DNA from: Rhodobiaceae bacterium
GTDB lineage: Bacteria > Pseudomonadota > Alphaproteobacteria > Rhizobiales > Tepidamorphaceae
Direction of reading: 5' to 3'
DNA: 64,000 nucleotides
Assembly (NCBI GenBank): GCA_020637855.1
Contig: JACKJR010000001.1
Coordinates: forward strand, 62,001 to 126,000
A model generated the notes under the pieces. It was given only the letters and a program-made list of their open reading frames with translations. It did not search any database and had not been told where the DNA came from. The position numbers were made by a program, and so were the translations under genes. Every line of letters starts with the position of its first letter. Position 1 is the first letter of the stretch. Positions 37,122-45,449 of this stretch are shown piece after piece.

Positions 37122-38927
37122 ATGACTATGGCCGTGCGCCGCCTGCCGGATACGCTTGTCGACCGCATCGCCGCCGGCGAAGTGGTTGAGCGCCCGGCAA
37201 GCGCAGTCAAGGAACTGGTCGAGAATTCAATCGACGCGGGCGCCAACCGCATCGACATCGCCATAGGCGACGGCGGCAAGAGCCTGATCCGCATCATCGA
37301 TGATGGCTCGGGTATGGGAGCCGGCGATCTCGAACTTGCCGTCGAGCGCCACGCCACCTCCAAGCTCGGCAGCGATGACCTGCTCAATATCGAGACGCTC
37401 GGCTTCCGCGGCGAGGCGCTGCCTTCGATCGGATCGGTCTCTCGCATGAGCGTGACGTCACGGGCCTATGGCGACGATGCCCATGTGATCGATCTCGACA
37501 ATGGCCGCAAGACCGGGCCGAAGCCCGCAGCATTGACGCGCGGCACTGTGGTCGAGGTGCGCGATCTCTTCGCGTCTGTTCCCGCCCGGCTCAAGTTCCT
37601 CAAGAGCACGACCGCTGAGACGCAGGCGGTTGCCGACGTGGTGCGGCGGCTGGCGCTGGCCCATCCCGAAACCGGCTTCGTGCTGTCGTCGGACGGGAGA
37701 ACGCTGATCGATGCCCCGCCGCAGAAGATGCCTGATCTCGCTGCCCGCGTGGGCAGTGTGCTCGGCGCGGAATACGCGGATAATTCCATTGCCATCGATG
37801 CCGAACGCGAAGGCGTGCGGCTCACCGGACTTGCCGGCCTGCCGACCTTCCATCGCGGCTCGGCGCGCTGGCAGTTCCTGTTCGTCAACGGCAGACCGGT
37901 GCGCGACCGTCAACTGATTTCGGCGATCCGCGCCGGCTATCAGGACGTGATGGCGCGCGACCGTTTCCCCTTCGTCTGCCTGTTCGTGTCGCTGTCCCCG
38001 CGCGAGGTCGACGTCAACGTGCACCCCGCCAAGGCGGAGGTGCGTTTCCGCGACCCCGGCCTCGTGCGCGGCCTCGTCGTCTCGGCGCTGCGCCGTGCCT
38101 TTGCCGGTGCCGCGCCACAGACGGCGTCCGAAGAGCTCGGCGAGCGGATTGCTGCCATGGCCGGCGCGGCGGGGCAGGGCGCATTCGCACCGCAACCTGC
38201 GTTCAACGCCGGTATGGCGGAACCCTCTTATTCGTATCGCCCGGAACCAGTCTTGTCGCCGGAACGCCGTGCCGCACTGGCGGGCCTGTTCGCGCCGTCG
38301 GCGGATGCCCGCGCTGATTCAGCGCCTGCCAGCCCTGAGGACATGTCGCTGCCGCTTGGGGCCGCGCGCGCGCAACTGCACGAGACCTACATCGTTGCTC
38401 AGACCGAAGACGGTGTCGTCATCGTCGATCAGCATGCGGCCCACGAACGCCTCGTCTACGAGCGTATGAAGGATAGCCTTGCCCGAGATGGCGTGGCACG
38501 GCAGGCGTTACTGGTGCCCGAGGTGGTCGATCTCGACCCTTCAGACGCTGAACGCCTGCTGGCGCGTGCTGATGAACTGGAGCGCCTCGGTCTCGTGGTG
38601 GAGGATTTCGGCCCCGGCTCTGTTTGCGTGCGCGAAGTACCCGCCATGCTCACCAAAGGCAATGTGTCAGATCTGATCCGCGACATCGCCGACGATCTGG
38701 CGGAGATGGATGCCTCAACCCGGCTGGAGGAGCGCCTCAACCATGTCGCCGCGACCATGGCCTGCTACGGTTCGGTGCGCGCCGGACGGCGTCTCAGGCC
38801 CGAGGAAATGAACGCGCTGCTGCGCGAGATCGAGGCCACACCCAACGCCAGCCAGTGCAACCATGGCCGCCCGACCTTCGTGCGCCTCAGCCTCGCCGAT
38901 CTGGAGAAGCTGTTCGGTCGGCGGTGA
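37122..38927 (+). CDS. mutL: DNA mismatch repair protein MutL
   Basis: Links MutS mismatch recognition to strand removal. The 601-residue protein has the GHKL ATPase core (VENSIDAGANRIDI, IDDGSGMG, GFRGEALPSIGSVSRM) and a C-terminal dimer domain. The endonuclease motif VDQHAAHERLVYERM is present near 430, with ACYGSVRAG and QCNHGRPTF near the end, so this MutL should nick DNA itself; that fits bacteria lacking mutH. It stands 94 bases after the M16 pair. Confidence 0.97.
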   Translation: MTMAVRRLPDTLVDRIAAGEVVERPASAVKELVENSIDAGANRIDIAIGDGGKSLIRIIDDGSGMGAGDLELAVERHATSKLGSDDLLNIETLGFRGEALPSIGSVSRMSVTSRAYGDDAHVIDLDNGRKTGPKPAALTRGTVVEVRDLFASVPARLKFLKSTTAETQAVADVVRRLALAHPETGFVLSSDGRTLIDAPPQKMPDLAARVGSVLGAEYADNSIAIDAEREGVRLTGLAGLPTFHRGSARWQFLFVNGRPVRDRQLISAIRAGYQDVMARDRFPFVCLFVSLSPREVDVNVHPAKAEVRFRDPGLVRGLVVSALRRAFAGAAPQTASEELGERIAAMAGAAGQGAFAPQPAFNAGMAEPSYSYRPEPVLSPERRAALAGLFAPSADARADSAPASPEDMSLPLGAARAQLHETYIVAQTEDGVVIVDQHAAHERLVYERMKDSLARDGVARQALLVPEVVDLDPSDAERLLARADELERLGLVVEDFGPGSVCVREVPAMLTKGNVSDLIRDIADDLAEMDASTRLEERLNHVAATMACYGSVRAGRRLRPEEMNALLREIEATPNASQCNHGRPTFVRLSLADLEKLFGRR

Positions 38928-39011
38928 GATTTCTGCTGTGGCCCCAATTCCGCCTCATCCGGGGTTCTCTCTTGCCACTGTGGCTGCGGGGCACCGGACA
39001 GGGGACATTTT

Positions 39012-39524
39012 ATGCGCAAGATTTTCAATCAGAGAGCGGTTTTGTGCCTGCTGGCAGCAGGCGCCATTGCCGGTGTGATTCTGGCGAGCGAAGACAATGC
39101 GGTTCGCGCCGCCGAGCCGACGCTTGAAACCTTCATTCCCGGAAGCCATGTGGCGGCGGCTTATGGCATCAAGCGGGAAGGCAAGCGCGACCACACCGGC
39201 ATCGATGTCGTGGCTGCGGTGGGAACGCCGATTGCAGTCCCTGCCAATGCCACTGTCGTCGAGGTAAGCGACGAATTCCGCAGCGAGCCTCGTTACGGCA
39301 AGGCCGTGGTCCTGAAGCTCGATGACGGAACGCAGGTCTGGATCACCCATCTCGACAGCTACAGTGTCAAGGCAGGCGACAGGCTTTCAGCCGGCGATGT
39401 TTTCGCCACCGTCGGCAAGACCGAATACATGAAGGTCCCGCATATCCACATCGAGACCTGGCTGGATTCGGGCGTGAACCGACAGGTCGATCCGGCTTCG
39501 GTATGGCCGTTCCTGAAGGGCTAG
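39012..39524 (+). CDS. Exported M23/LytM-type peptidase
   Basis: A 170-residue protein with a signal peptide (VLCLLAAGAIAGVILAS) and one LytM domain. Zinc ligands fit His and Asp in RDHTGIDVV and the HxH in PHIHIETW. With no SH3 or LysM part it is a minimal form. It could cut peptidoglycan cross-bridges or act as a regulator of another hydrolase. The start has GGGGAC a few bases upstream. Neighbours do not point to a specific role. Confidence 0.88.
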   Translation: MRKIFNQRAVLCLLAAGAIAGVILASEDNAVRAAEPTLETFIPGSHVAAAYGIKREGKRDHTGIDVVAAVGTPIAVPANATVVEVSDEFRSEPRYGKAVVLKLDDGTQVWITHLDSYSVKAGDRLSAGDVFATVGKTEYMKVPHIHIETWLDSGVNRQVDPASVWPFLKG

Positions 39525-39566
39525 CCTTCAAGCTCTGGAGCAATTCCAGGAGTTGAGCGGAGATAA

Positions 39567-39589
39567 AAAACGATCCAGTGAATCGTTTT
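39567..39589. repeat. Hairpin in a GAGCAATTCC-type intergenic repeat
   Basis: AAAACGAT/ATCGTTTT pair around CCAGTGA. The wider stretch from about 39537 (GGAGCAATTCCAGGAGTTG) to about 39632 (CGGTTTTCCGTCAGGAGTTG, then CGG) has the look of a palindromic element common in this order. It lies between convergent genes and may end transcription. Confidence 0.5.
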
Positions 39590-39651
39590 ACCGCGAAACG
39601 GTAAGCGGTTTTCCGTCAGGAGTTGCGGAACGGAAAAGATAAAGCCGCGCT

Positions 39652-40251
39652 TCAATACAGCGTCCTGGCGTACATCTCGTCGACGGCGGCCTGATCGGTC
39701 GCCCCGACCTCCATCTGCGCATGGTCGCGGACGATCTCGTTGAGCGTCGCGACGGGCCGGCTCGCCGGCCAGCTTTCCGGTTTCCACAGTCCGGCTCGCA
39801 GCGGTGCCTTGCCGCAATGAACGAATATTTCCTCGACCGCGATCCGCATCACCGTTTTCGGCGCGCGCCCGTTGAGCGCGCCGCGTTCGCAAAGTTCCGG
39901 ATCGTCATGGATCGTCGCATGGCCGTTGATGCGCAGCGTCTCGTTGACGGACGGGATCAGGAACAGCAGCGCGACCTTCGGGTTGCGCAGGATGTTGAGC
40001 ATGCCATCGATGCGGTTGTTGCCGGGCCGGTCCGGCAGCAGCAGGTGCGTGTCGTCTTCTACGATGACGAAGCCTGCCGGGTCGCCCTTCGGCGAAGCAT
40101 CGAGGGTCTCGCCGTCAGATGTCGCGATGACCAGAAACGGGGAATTGGCGATGAATTCGCGGCAGTGTCGATCAAGTGTGCGGATCACTTTCGCGGCCGC
40201 ACGCGGTGTCGCTTCGCCATAGAGTTCGCGCAGGCGTGCTTCCGTCATCAT
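39652..40251 (-). CDS. Pyridoxamine 5'-phosphate oxidase-like FMN protein
   Basis: A 199-residue split-barrel flavoprotein of the PPOX class (MSMEG_1061/DR_2398-like). FLVIATSDGETLDASPKGDP near 38 and LLLPDRPGNNRIDGMLNILR near 70 fit the FMN site, then NPKVALLFLIPSVNETLRING. It is not PdxH itself. The natural substrate is unknown. It is divergent from the M19 peptidase gene. Confidence 0.87.
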   Translation of the reverse strand: MMTEARLRELYGEATPRAAAKVIRTLDRHCREFIANSPFLVIATSDGETLDASPKGDPAGFVIVEDDTHLLLPDRPGNNRIDGMLNILRNPKVALLFLIPSVNETLRINGHATIHDDPELCERGALNGRAPKTVMRIAVEEIFVHCGKAPLRAGLWKPESWPASRPVATLNEIVRDHAQMEVGATDQAAVDEMYARTLY

Positions 40252-40392
40252 GGCCTTGTCTCCTCATGAACCGTACCGGACGGTACGCTATTCATGCCAC
40301 AGCCGCGAAAAATGCACTACACGATATATGCATGGCTGCGTCCCTGTCCCTGTCGTGCTTCAATGCGCGCAGCATTGCGTGTGGAGCCTCCC

Positions 40393-41457
40393 TTGAACGA
40401 TCCGATCGCCTTCTTCGATGGTCACAACGATTTCCTGCTCCGCCTTCTGGGCGCGGACAATCGGCAGGACTGCTGGCTCGGTAACACCGGCAAAGGGCAT
40501 CTCGATCTGCAGCGGATGAAGGCGAGCGGTTTTGCCGGCGGCCTGTTCGCGATCTTCGTTCCGCCTGCGCCGCAAGACAGACCGACCAACCTCGCGGCGA
40601 TGATGTCGAACCCGCCCTACGATGCGCCGTTACCGCCCTTGATGAAGCATCTCGAGGCCCAGCACGTTGCGCTCGAAATGGCCGGTTTGCTGCACTGGAT
40701 GGAGCGCGCCGCGCCCGATGACTTCGCGGTCTGCCGCACGGTGCAGGAAATCCGCACCGCCATGGGGGAAGGCAGGATCGCCGGTGTCATGCATATGGAA
40801 GGTGCCGAAGCGATCGGGCCGGATCTCGATGCGCTGTATCTGTTTTACGAAATGGGCTTGCGCTCGCTGGGTCCGGTATGGAGCCGCCCGACGGTTTTCG
40901 GCCACGGCGTGCCGTTCCGTTTCCCGGGCGATCCCGATACCGGACCGGGGCTGACGGAGGCCGGCAAGAACCTTGTGCGGGTCTGTAACGAGTTGGGAAT
41001 CCTCATCGACCTGTCGCACATGAACGAGGCCGGTTTCAACGATGTCGCAGCGCTGTCCGACACCCCCCTGGTCGCGACCCATTCCAATGCGCATGCGCTG
41101 TGTGCTTCGGCCCGCAACCTGACCAACCGGCAACTGGCACAGGTCCGCGAAACCGGCGGCATGGTCGGACTGAATTTCGCCACCTTCTTTCTGCGCGAGG
41201 ACGGGCGTGCCTCACCGGCAATCGCCTGGGACGTCTTGCTGCGGCAGATGGACTATCTGATCGAGCATCTCGGCGAGGATCATGTCGGACTTGGATCGGA
41301 TTTCGACGGCTGCGTCGTGCCCGATGTCATCGGCGATGTAACCGGGGTCCCCGGTCTGTTCGAGGCCCTGCGCGGGCATGGCTACAATGAAAATCTGCTG
41401 ACCAAGCTGGCGCGGGAGAACTGGCTCAATTGTCTTGAAAGGACATGGCGTGGCTGA
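40393..41457 (+). CDS. Membrane dipeptidase family (M19) protein
   Basis: A 354-residue zinc dipeptidase of the renal dipeptidase family. The first metal motif is DGHNDFLLRL (His-x-Asp), the bridging Glu is in MHMEGAEAIG, later ligands are in DLSHMNEAGF and THSNAHAL, and GLGSDFDG is the last family motif. It would cut dipeptides, including D-amino acid ones. The start is taken as TTG 40393 since GTGGAGCC stands ahead of it; an ATG at 40294 gives 33 extra unlikely residues rich in Cys and Arg. Confidence 0.9.
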   Translation: MNDPIAFFDGHNDFLLRLLGADNRQDCWLGNTGKGHLDLQRMKASGFAGGLFAIFVPPAPQDRPTNLAAMMSNPPYDAPLPPLMKHLEAQHVALEMAGLLHWMERAAPDDFAVCRTVQEIRTAMGEGRIAGVMHMEGAEAIGPDLDALYLFYEMGLRSLGPVWSRPTVFGHGVPFRFPGDPDTGPGLTEAGKNLVRVCNELGILIDLSHMNEAGFNDVAALSDTPLVATHSNAHALCASARNLTNRQLAQVRETGGMVGLNFATFFLREDGRASPAIAWDVLLRQMDYLIEHLGEDHVGLGSDFDGCVVPDVIGDVTGVPGLFEALRGHGYNENLLTKLARENWLNCLERTWRG

Positions 41458-41462
41458 CCGCG

Positions 41463-42023
41463 TCACGCCCCGGTAAACCGCAGGAACATAACCTGCGTAT
41501 CGCCGTAAGTGCGCGTCTCCTCAACGCTGAAACCATTCGGCACGGCGATCTCCGCACCCCTGGCTTCCTCCAGTACGATCAGCGCGTTGTCGCTGAGCCA
41601 GTTGCCATGCAGCAGCGCGGAAAGCGCTTTACCCCCTAGCCCCTTGTTGTAAGGCGGATCGGCGAAGACCAGCGTGAACCCGCCTTGCGCGTTGGCGGGT
41701 CCCAGATGGGCGACATCGCGCTTGGAGATGCGCGCTAAGCCCATGATCCCGAGAGATTCGAGATTGCGGCGGATCAGCCCGCGCGCTTCCAGACCTTCGT
41801 CGACGAAAAGAGCTGACCGCGCCCCGCGCGACAGTGCCTCGATGCCGAGCGCGCCTGTACCGGCGAAGAGATCGAGCACCCGCGCGCCGTTGACCGGGTC
41901 GTCATAGGCATGTTCGAGAATGTTGAAGACGCTCTCGCGCAGCCGGTCCGAGGTCGGGCGGATGGCATTGGAGGTTGGTGCGGCGAGGGCTTTGCCCTTG
42001 AATTTACCGCCGACGACCCGCAC
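41463..42023 (-). CDS. rsmD: 16S rRNA (guanine-966 N2)-methyltransferase RsmD
   Basis: Methylates G966 of 16S rRNA in assembled 30S subunits. The 186-residue protein begins MRVVGGKFKGKALAAP from GTG 42023, matching family length; a longer frame to 42284 only shadows rluB. SAM-binding motif VLDLFAGTGALGIEALSRGA and catalytic FADPPYNKG are clear. It overlaps the rluB end by 20 bases, indicating one transcript, as in other rhizobia. Confidence 0.95.
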   Translation of the reverse strand: MRVVGGKFKGKALAAPTSNAIRPTSDRLRESVFNILEHAYDDPVNGARVLDLFAGTGALGIEALSRGARSALFVDEGLEARGLIRRNLESLGIMGLARISKRDVAHLGPANAQGGFTLVFADPPYNKGLGGKALSALLHGNWLSDNALIVLEEARGAEIAVPNGFSVEETRTYGDTQVMFLRFTGA

Positions 42024-42972
42024 CGCGGCCTCCGCGCTTGTTCGCTGGCCGCTCGCCGGATTTGCCAGCCGGCTTGTCCGGCTGTGTAGTGGGCTTACCC
42101 TTGGCCGTCCGTTTGCTCGTGGGCCGCGCGTTCGGTTTCGGCTTCGGCTTGGCCCAGCCGTCGCGTTTTGTCTCCTCCGTGCGGGTTCCCCCGCGCAGGC
42201 GCACAGGCCCCTTCCCCTGGCGCAGGGAAGAAGTCGCGGCGAGGATGTCGGCGCGGCTGACTTCGTCTGCCGTACCGCGTGCAAGATCGCCCAGCGTGAA
42301 AGGCCCGTAATCGGTGCGGATCAGCCGGTTGACCTTGAGGCCGAGCGCGCCGAGCACGCGTTTCACTTCGCGGTTCTTGCCTTCCGCGAACGTCAGTGTC
42401 AGCCAGGTATTGCCGCCCTGGACGCGCTCCAGCTCCGCGTCGATCGGCCCGAAGCGCTCACCATCAATGGTGATGCCTTCCGCCAGACCGTCGAGCCGCT
42501 TCTGGTCGATGGTGCCGAAGGCGCGCACCCGGTAGCGCCTGAGCCATCCGGTTGACGGCAATTCCAGCGCGCGGGCAAGCCCGCCATCATTGGTCAGCAG
42601 CAGCAGCCCTTCGGTGTTGATGTCGAGCCTCCCGACCGAAATCACCCGCGGCATGTCCTTCGGCAGCGCCTCGAACACGGTGGGGCGTCTTTCCGGGTCG
42701 CGTGCCGTTGTCACAAGCCCGGTCGGCTTGTGGTAGAGCCACAGCCGCGTGCGTTCAGGCTTCGGCAGCGGCTTGCCGTCGACGATGATGGAATCCCGGT
42801 GCGTGACGTTGACCGCAGGCGAGCGCTGCACCTCGCCGTTGAGAACCACGCGGCCTGCAAGGATCATCGCCTCCGCGTCGCGGCGCGAGGCGACGCCGGC
42901 ATCGGCAATTGCCTTGGCGATGCGCATGCCACGCGGCGTTTTCTGGTCGTTGCGGGATTGATCCTTGCTCAT
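42004..42972 (-). CDS. rluB: Ribosomal large-subunit pseudouridine synthase RluB-type, with basic tail
   Basis: Isomerises uridine in 23S rRNA. The 322-residue protein has an N-terminal S4 RNA-binding domain (RIAKAIADAGVASRRDAEAM), then the RsuA/RluB catalytic part with Asp in VGRLDINTEGLLLLTNDG near 140. The last 75 residues are a disordered Lys/Arg/Pro/Gly tail (from about RLRGGTRTEETKRDG on) likely to touch RNA. ATG 42972 matches the family N-terminus. Divergent from tadA across 56 bases. Confidence 0.93.
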   Translation of the reverse strand: MSKDQSRNDQKTPRGMRIAKAIADAGVASRRDAEAMILAGRVVLNGEVQRSPAVNVTHRDSIIVDGKPLPKPERTRLWLYHKPTGLVTTARDPERRPTVFEALPKDMPRVISVGRLDINTEGLLLLTNDGGLARALELPSTGWLRRYRVRAFGTIDQKRLDGLAEGITIDGERFGPIDAELERVQGGNTWLTLTFAEGKNREVKRVLGALGLKVNRLIRTDYGPFTLGDLARGTADEVSRADILAATSSLRQGKGPVRLRGGTRTEETKRDGWAKPKPKPNARPTSKRTAKGKPTTQPDKPAGKSGERPANKRGGRGAGRRR

Positions 42973-43028
42973 GGTGCGTGTTGATAGCAGGCTTTCGTGC
43001 CACCGCAATCAGGTGTTTGAGGAAAGCC

Positions 43029-43472
43029 ATGCAAACGGGCTACATGGACGAGGCGCTGATCGAGGCACGGCTTGCGGCGGAAGCCGGCGAGGTTCCCGTC
43101 GGCTGCGTCATCGTTCACGAGCGCGCCGTGATTGCGCGCGCCCACAACCGCACCCTGCGCGACCGCGATCCAACGGCCCATGCCGAATTGCTGGCGATCC
43201 GTGCAGCCTGTGCGTCTCTTGGTTCCGAACGGCTTCCCGGCTGCGATCTCTACGTCACGCTGGAGCCCTGCGCCATGTGCGCGGCTGCAATTTCCTTCGC
43301 CAGAATCCGCAGGCTTTATTTCGCCGCCTCCGACCCCAAGATGGGCGCTGTGGAACACGGACCCCGGTTCTTTCATCAGGTCACCTGCCACCATGGCCCG
43401 GAAGTTTATTCCGGGATTGCCGAGGCCGATGCCGCGAAGCTGCTGAAGGGTTTTTTCGCGCTAAGGCGTTAG
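43029..43472 (+). CDS. tadA: tRNA-specific adenosine deaminase TadA
   Basis: Converts the wobble adenosine of tRNA-Arg(ACG) to inosine. The 147-residue enzyme has HAE in TAHAELLAIR and the zinc PCxxC in TLEPCAMCAAAISFARI. ATG 43029 has GAGGAAAG upstream. A longer frame from 42909 is not supported. It is divergent from rluB, the usual arrangement in Rhizobiales. A palindromic repeat follows the stop. Confidence 0.95.
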   Translation: MQTGYMDEALIEARLAAEAGEVPVGCVIVHERAVIARAHNRTLRDRDPTAHAELLAIRAACASLGSERLPGCDLYVTLEPCAMCAAAISFARIRRLYFAASDPKMGAVEHGPRFFHQVTCHHGPEVYSGIAEADAAKLLKGFFALRR

Positions 43473-43518
43473 CGCATGTTCCCGAAAAATTGCATGACTT
43501 TTCGGACGAGTACATGCG
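43473..43518. repeat. Palindromic intergenic repeat (CGCATGT...CCGAAAA type)
   Basis: CGCATGT (43473-43479) pairs with ACATGCG (43512-43518), and CCGAAAA (43482-43488) with TTTTCGG (43499-43505). The element sits between convergent tadA and the patatin gene. Similar units recur in related genomes by my recollection. It may act as a bidirectional terminator. Confidence 0.75.
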
Positions 43519-43533
43519 TCAAATTAAGACGTG

Positions 43534-44352
43534 TTAAATCATCTGCTTTAAAAACGCTTCGACTTCGCGGCCCGCGTTCTCACCCGCCGCGATCACATCG
43601 CCGGCCTTGAAAAAATCGAACAGCGTGTAGCCGTGGATGTCCGGGGCCACCATCAGGGCGGGCGGGACCAGAGCTGCCTTGGCCCTCATGATTGACTGCA
43701 TCATGATGACGGCTGCGCCATAGATGCTCTCCGCCGGTGTTGGTATGCCCCCCGATTTCGGCGACCGTAACCCGATCACGTCGCAAGCAATAACAGGCTC
43801 GCCGTGGCTGCCCGCAACGTCATGGGGCATCGGGTTGGCCGCGCCGCCATCGATCAGAATCCTGCCATTCAGTTGCACCGGTTTGATGATTGCGGGAACC
43901 GCGATGCTGGCGGCGAGCGCCGTGATCAGCGGGCCGGAGGAGAAATGGACCTCCTCGCCTGTGAGGAAATCCACCGAGACCGCGGTAAACGGGATGGCCA
44001 AGTCCTCAATGCGTGGCGGCAGATCGTCGGGCAGGAATGTTTCCAGCAGGACCTTGGGATCGAGCGTGCCGGCCTTGGTGAAGCTGAAGGCAAACAGCCC
44101 TCCACGCCCGCGCTGCGCCTGCATCAGCCGCGACATGACATCGGTGGTCTTGGCGAACGTCGCGATGGTCTGTTCGCGGATGTCCCTGGCCGGCATACCG
44201 CTGGCATAAAGCGCGCCGATCACCGCGCCCATCGAGGTGCCGGCGATACGCACAGGCTTGACGCCGCAATTATCGAAGGCTTCGCAGATGGGTATATGAG
44301 CGAAGCCGCGCGCCGCGCCGCCCGATAGCGCCAATGCGATACCGGGCTTCAT
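43534..44352 (-). CDS. Patatin-like phospholipase
   Basis: A 272-residue lipid acyl hydrolase. The oxyanion loop is LSGGAARGFAHI, nucleophile Ser40 in GTSMGAV, and the Asp of the dyad is in LIDGGAANPMP (DGG instead of DGA). No signal peptide is seen. ATG 44352 overlaps the phosphotransferase stop as ATGA, which fixes the start and makes this the last gene of a three-gene unit. Substrate unknown. Confidence 0.9.
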   Translation of the reverse strand: MKPGIALALSGGAARGFAHIPICEAFDNCGVKPVRIAGTSMGAVIGALYASGMPARDIREQTIATFAKTTDVMSRLMQAQRGRGGLFAFSFTKAGTLDPKVLLETFLPDDLPPRIEDLAIPFTAVSVDFLTGEEVHFSSGPLITALAASIAVPAIIKPVQLNGRILIDGGAANPMPHDVAGSHGEPVIACDVIGLRSPKSGGIPTPAESIYGAAVIMMQSIMRAKAALVPPALMVAPDIHGYTLFDFFKAGDVIAAGENAGREVEAFLKQMI

Positions 44353-45449
44353 GCCGCGCCGGCTCTTTGCGCCCAGTCCCACCCGGCTTTGGCCAGCGGC
44401 GTGACCTGCTTTGCCATCGCGGCGGCATTGGCGTTTGTCGCGGTGCCGTCGCGGACCCGCCCGACGATGCCCTGCAGGATCGCGGCGAGGCGAAAGAAAT
44501 TGTAGGCGAAGTAGCGGTTCAGATCCGGCAGGCCGTCACGTCCGGTGCGTTTGCAGTAGGCCGCGACGTAGTCATCCAGAGACGGGATACCCAGGGCAGC
44601 GAGATCATGCCCGACGAGGCTGCCCGTACCGCTGCCGTCATCGGTCGGCGGCATGACCCACTGCATCAGGTGGTAGGTGAAATCGGCCAGCGGATCGCCC
44701 AGCGTGGAAAGTTCCCAGTCGAGCACGGCCATGACCTTTGGCGCATCGGGAGCAAGGATAAGGTTGTCGAGGCGGAAGTCGCCATGCACCAGCCGCGCCG
44801 ATCCGCTTTGCGGCAGGTTGTCCGGCAGCCAGGCCATCAGCCGGTCCATCTCCGGAACGTCCTCGGTCTGGGAGGCGACGTAGTTCTTCGACCAGCGGTT
44901 GACCTGCCGCGCGAGGTAATTGTCGGGCTTGCCGTAGTCGCCAAGGCCGATTGCCGTCGGATCGAATCCGTGAAGCTTCGCGATTGCAGCGTTCATCGCG
45001 TCGTAGATCGCGGCCCGTTCCGAAGGCGCCATGCCGGGGCAATGCGGCTCCCACACGACGCGTCCGTCCACCTTGTCCATGACGTAGAACGCCGTGCCGA
45101 TGACGCTATCGTCCTCGCACAGCAGGTAAGGGTGCGGCACTGGAAAGCCCTGCGCATCGAGCGCGGCCATGACCCGGTATTCGCGGTCGACCGCATGGGC
45201 TGACGGCAGCAGGTTGCCCGGTGGTTTGCGGCGCAGGACGTATGCGTGACCAGGTGTCTCGACCACATAGGTCGGGTTCGATTGCCCGCCCTTGAACTGC
45301 GACAGGCTGACGGGGCCGGCAAAGCCCTCGATATGGGCACCAAGATATGCCTCCAAGGCTACCGCGTCGATTTCGAGACCGGCTGCAACAGGTTTGGTGC
45401 CGCTGAATGCGGCTTGCCGGTCGATGCCTTTTCTGTCGGTGTCTGCCAT
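44349..45449 (-). CDS. Phosphotransferase family (APH-fold) protein
   Basis: A 366-residue kinase-like protein of the aminoglycoside phosphotransferase fold. It has VLRRKPPGNLLPSAHAVDRE in the N-lobe, the catalytic HGDFRLDNLILA loop near 218 and VLDWELSTLGDPLADFTYHL with the metal Asp. This subgroup usually sits with acyl-CoA dehydrogenases and fatty-acid genes and has no proven drug substrate. Here it touches the dehalogenase-like hydrolase gene (shared base 45449) and overlaps the patatin gene. Resistance to an antibiotic should not be assumed. Confidence 0.9.
   Translation of the reverse strand: MADTDRKGIDRQAAFSGTKPVAAGLEIDAVALEAYLGAHIEGFAGPVSLSQFKGGQSNPTYVVETPGHAYVLRRKPPGNLLPSAHAVDREYRVMAALDAQGFPVPHPYLLCEDDSVIGTAFYVMDKVDGRVVWEPHCPGMAPSERAAIYDAMNAAIAKLHGFDPTAIGLGDYGKPDNYLARQVNRWSKNYVASQTEDVPEMDRLMAWLPDNLPQSGSARLVHGDFRLDNLILAPDAPKVMAVLDWELSTLGDPLADFTYHLMQWVMPPTDDGSGTGSLVGHDLAALGIPSLDDYVAAYCKRTGRDGLPDLNRYFAYNFFRLAAILQGIVGRVRDGTATNANAAAMAKQVTPLAKAGWDWAQRAGAA

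Noticed and set aside
42024..42284. N-terminal extension of RsmD by 87 residues
   Set aside because: The extra part is antisense-like Arg/Ser-rich sequence inside rluB; GTG 42023 gives the normal family length and N-terminus.
44349..45449. Aminoglycoside resistance gene
   Set aside because: The APH fold is shared with many metabolic kinases; this subgroup and its lipid-type neighbours do not support a resistance call.
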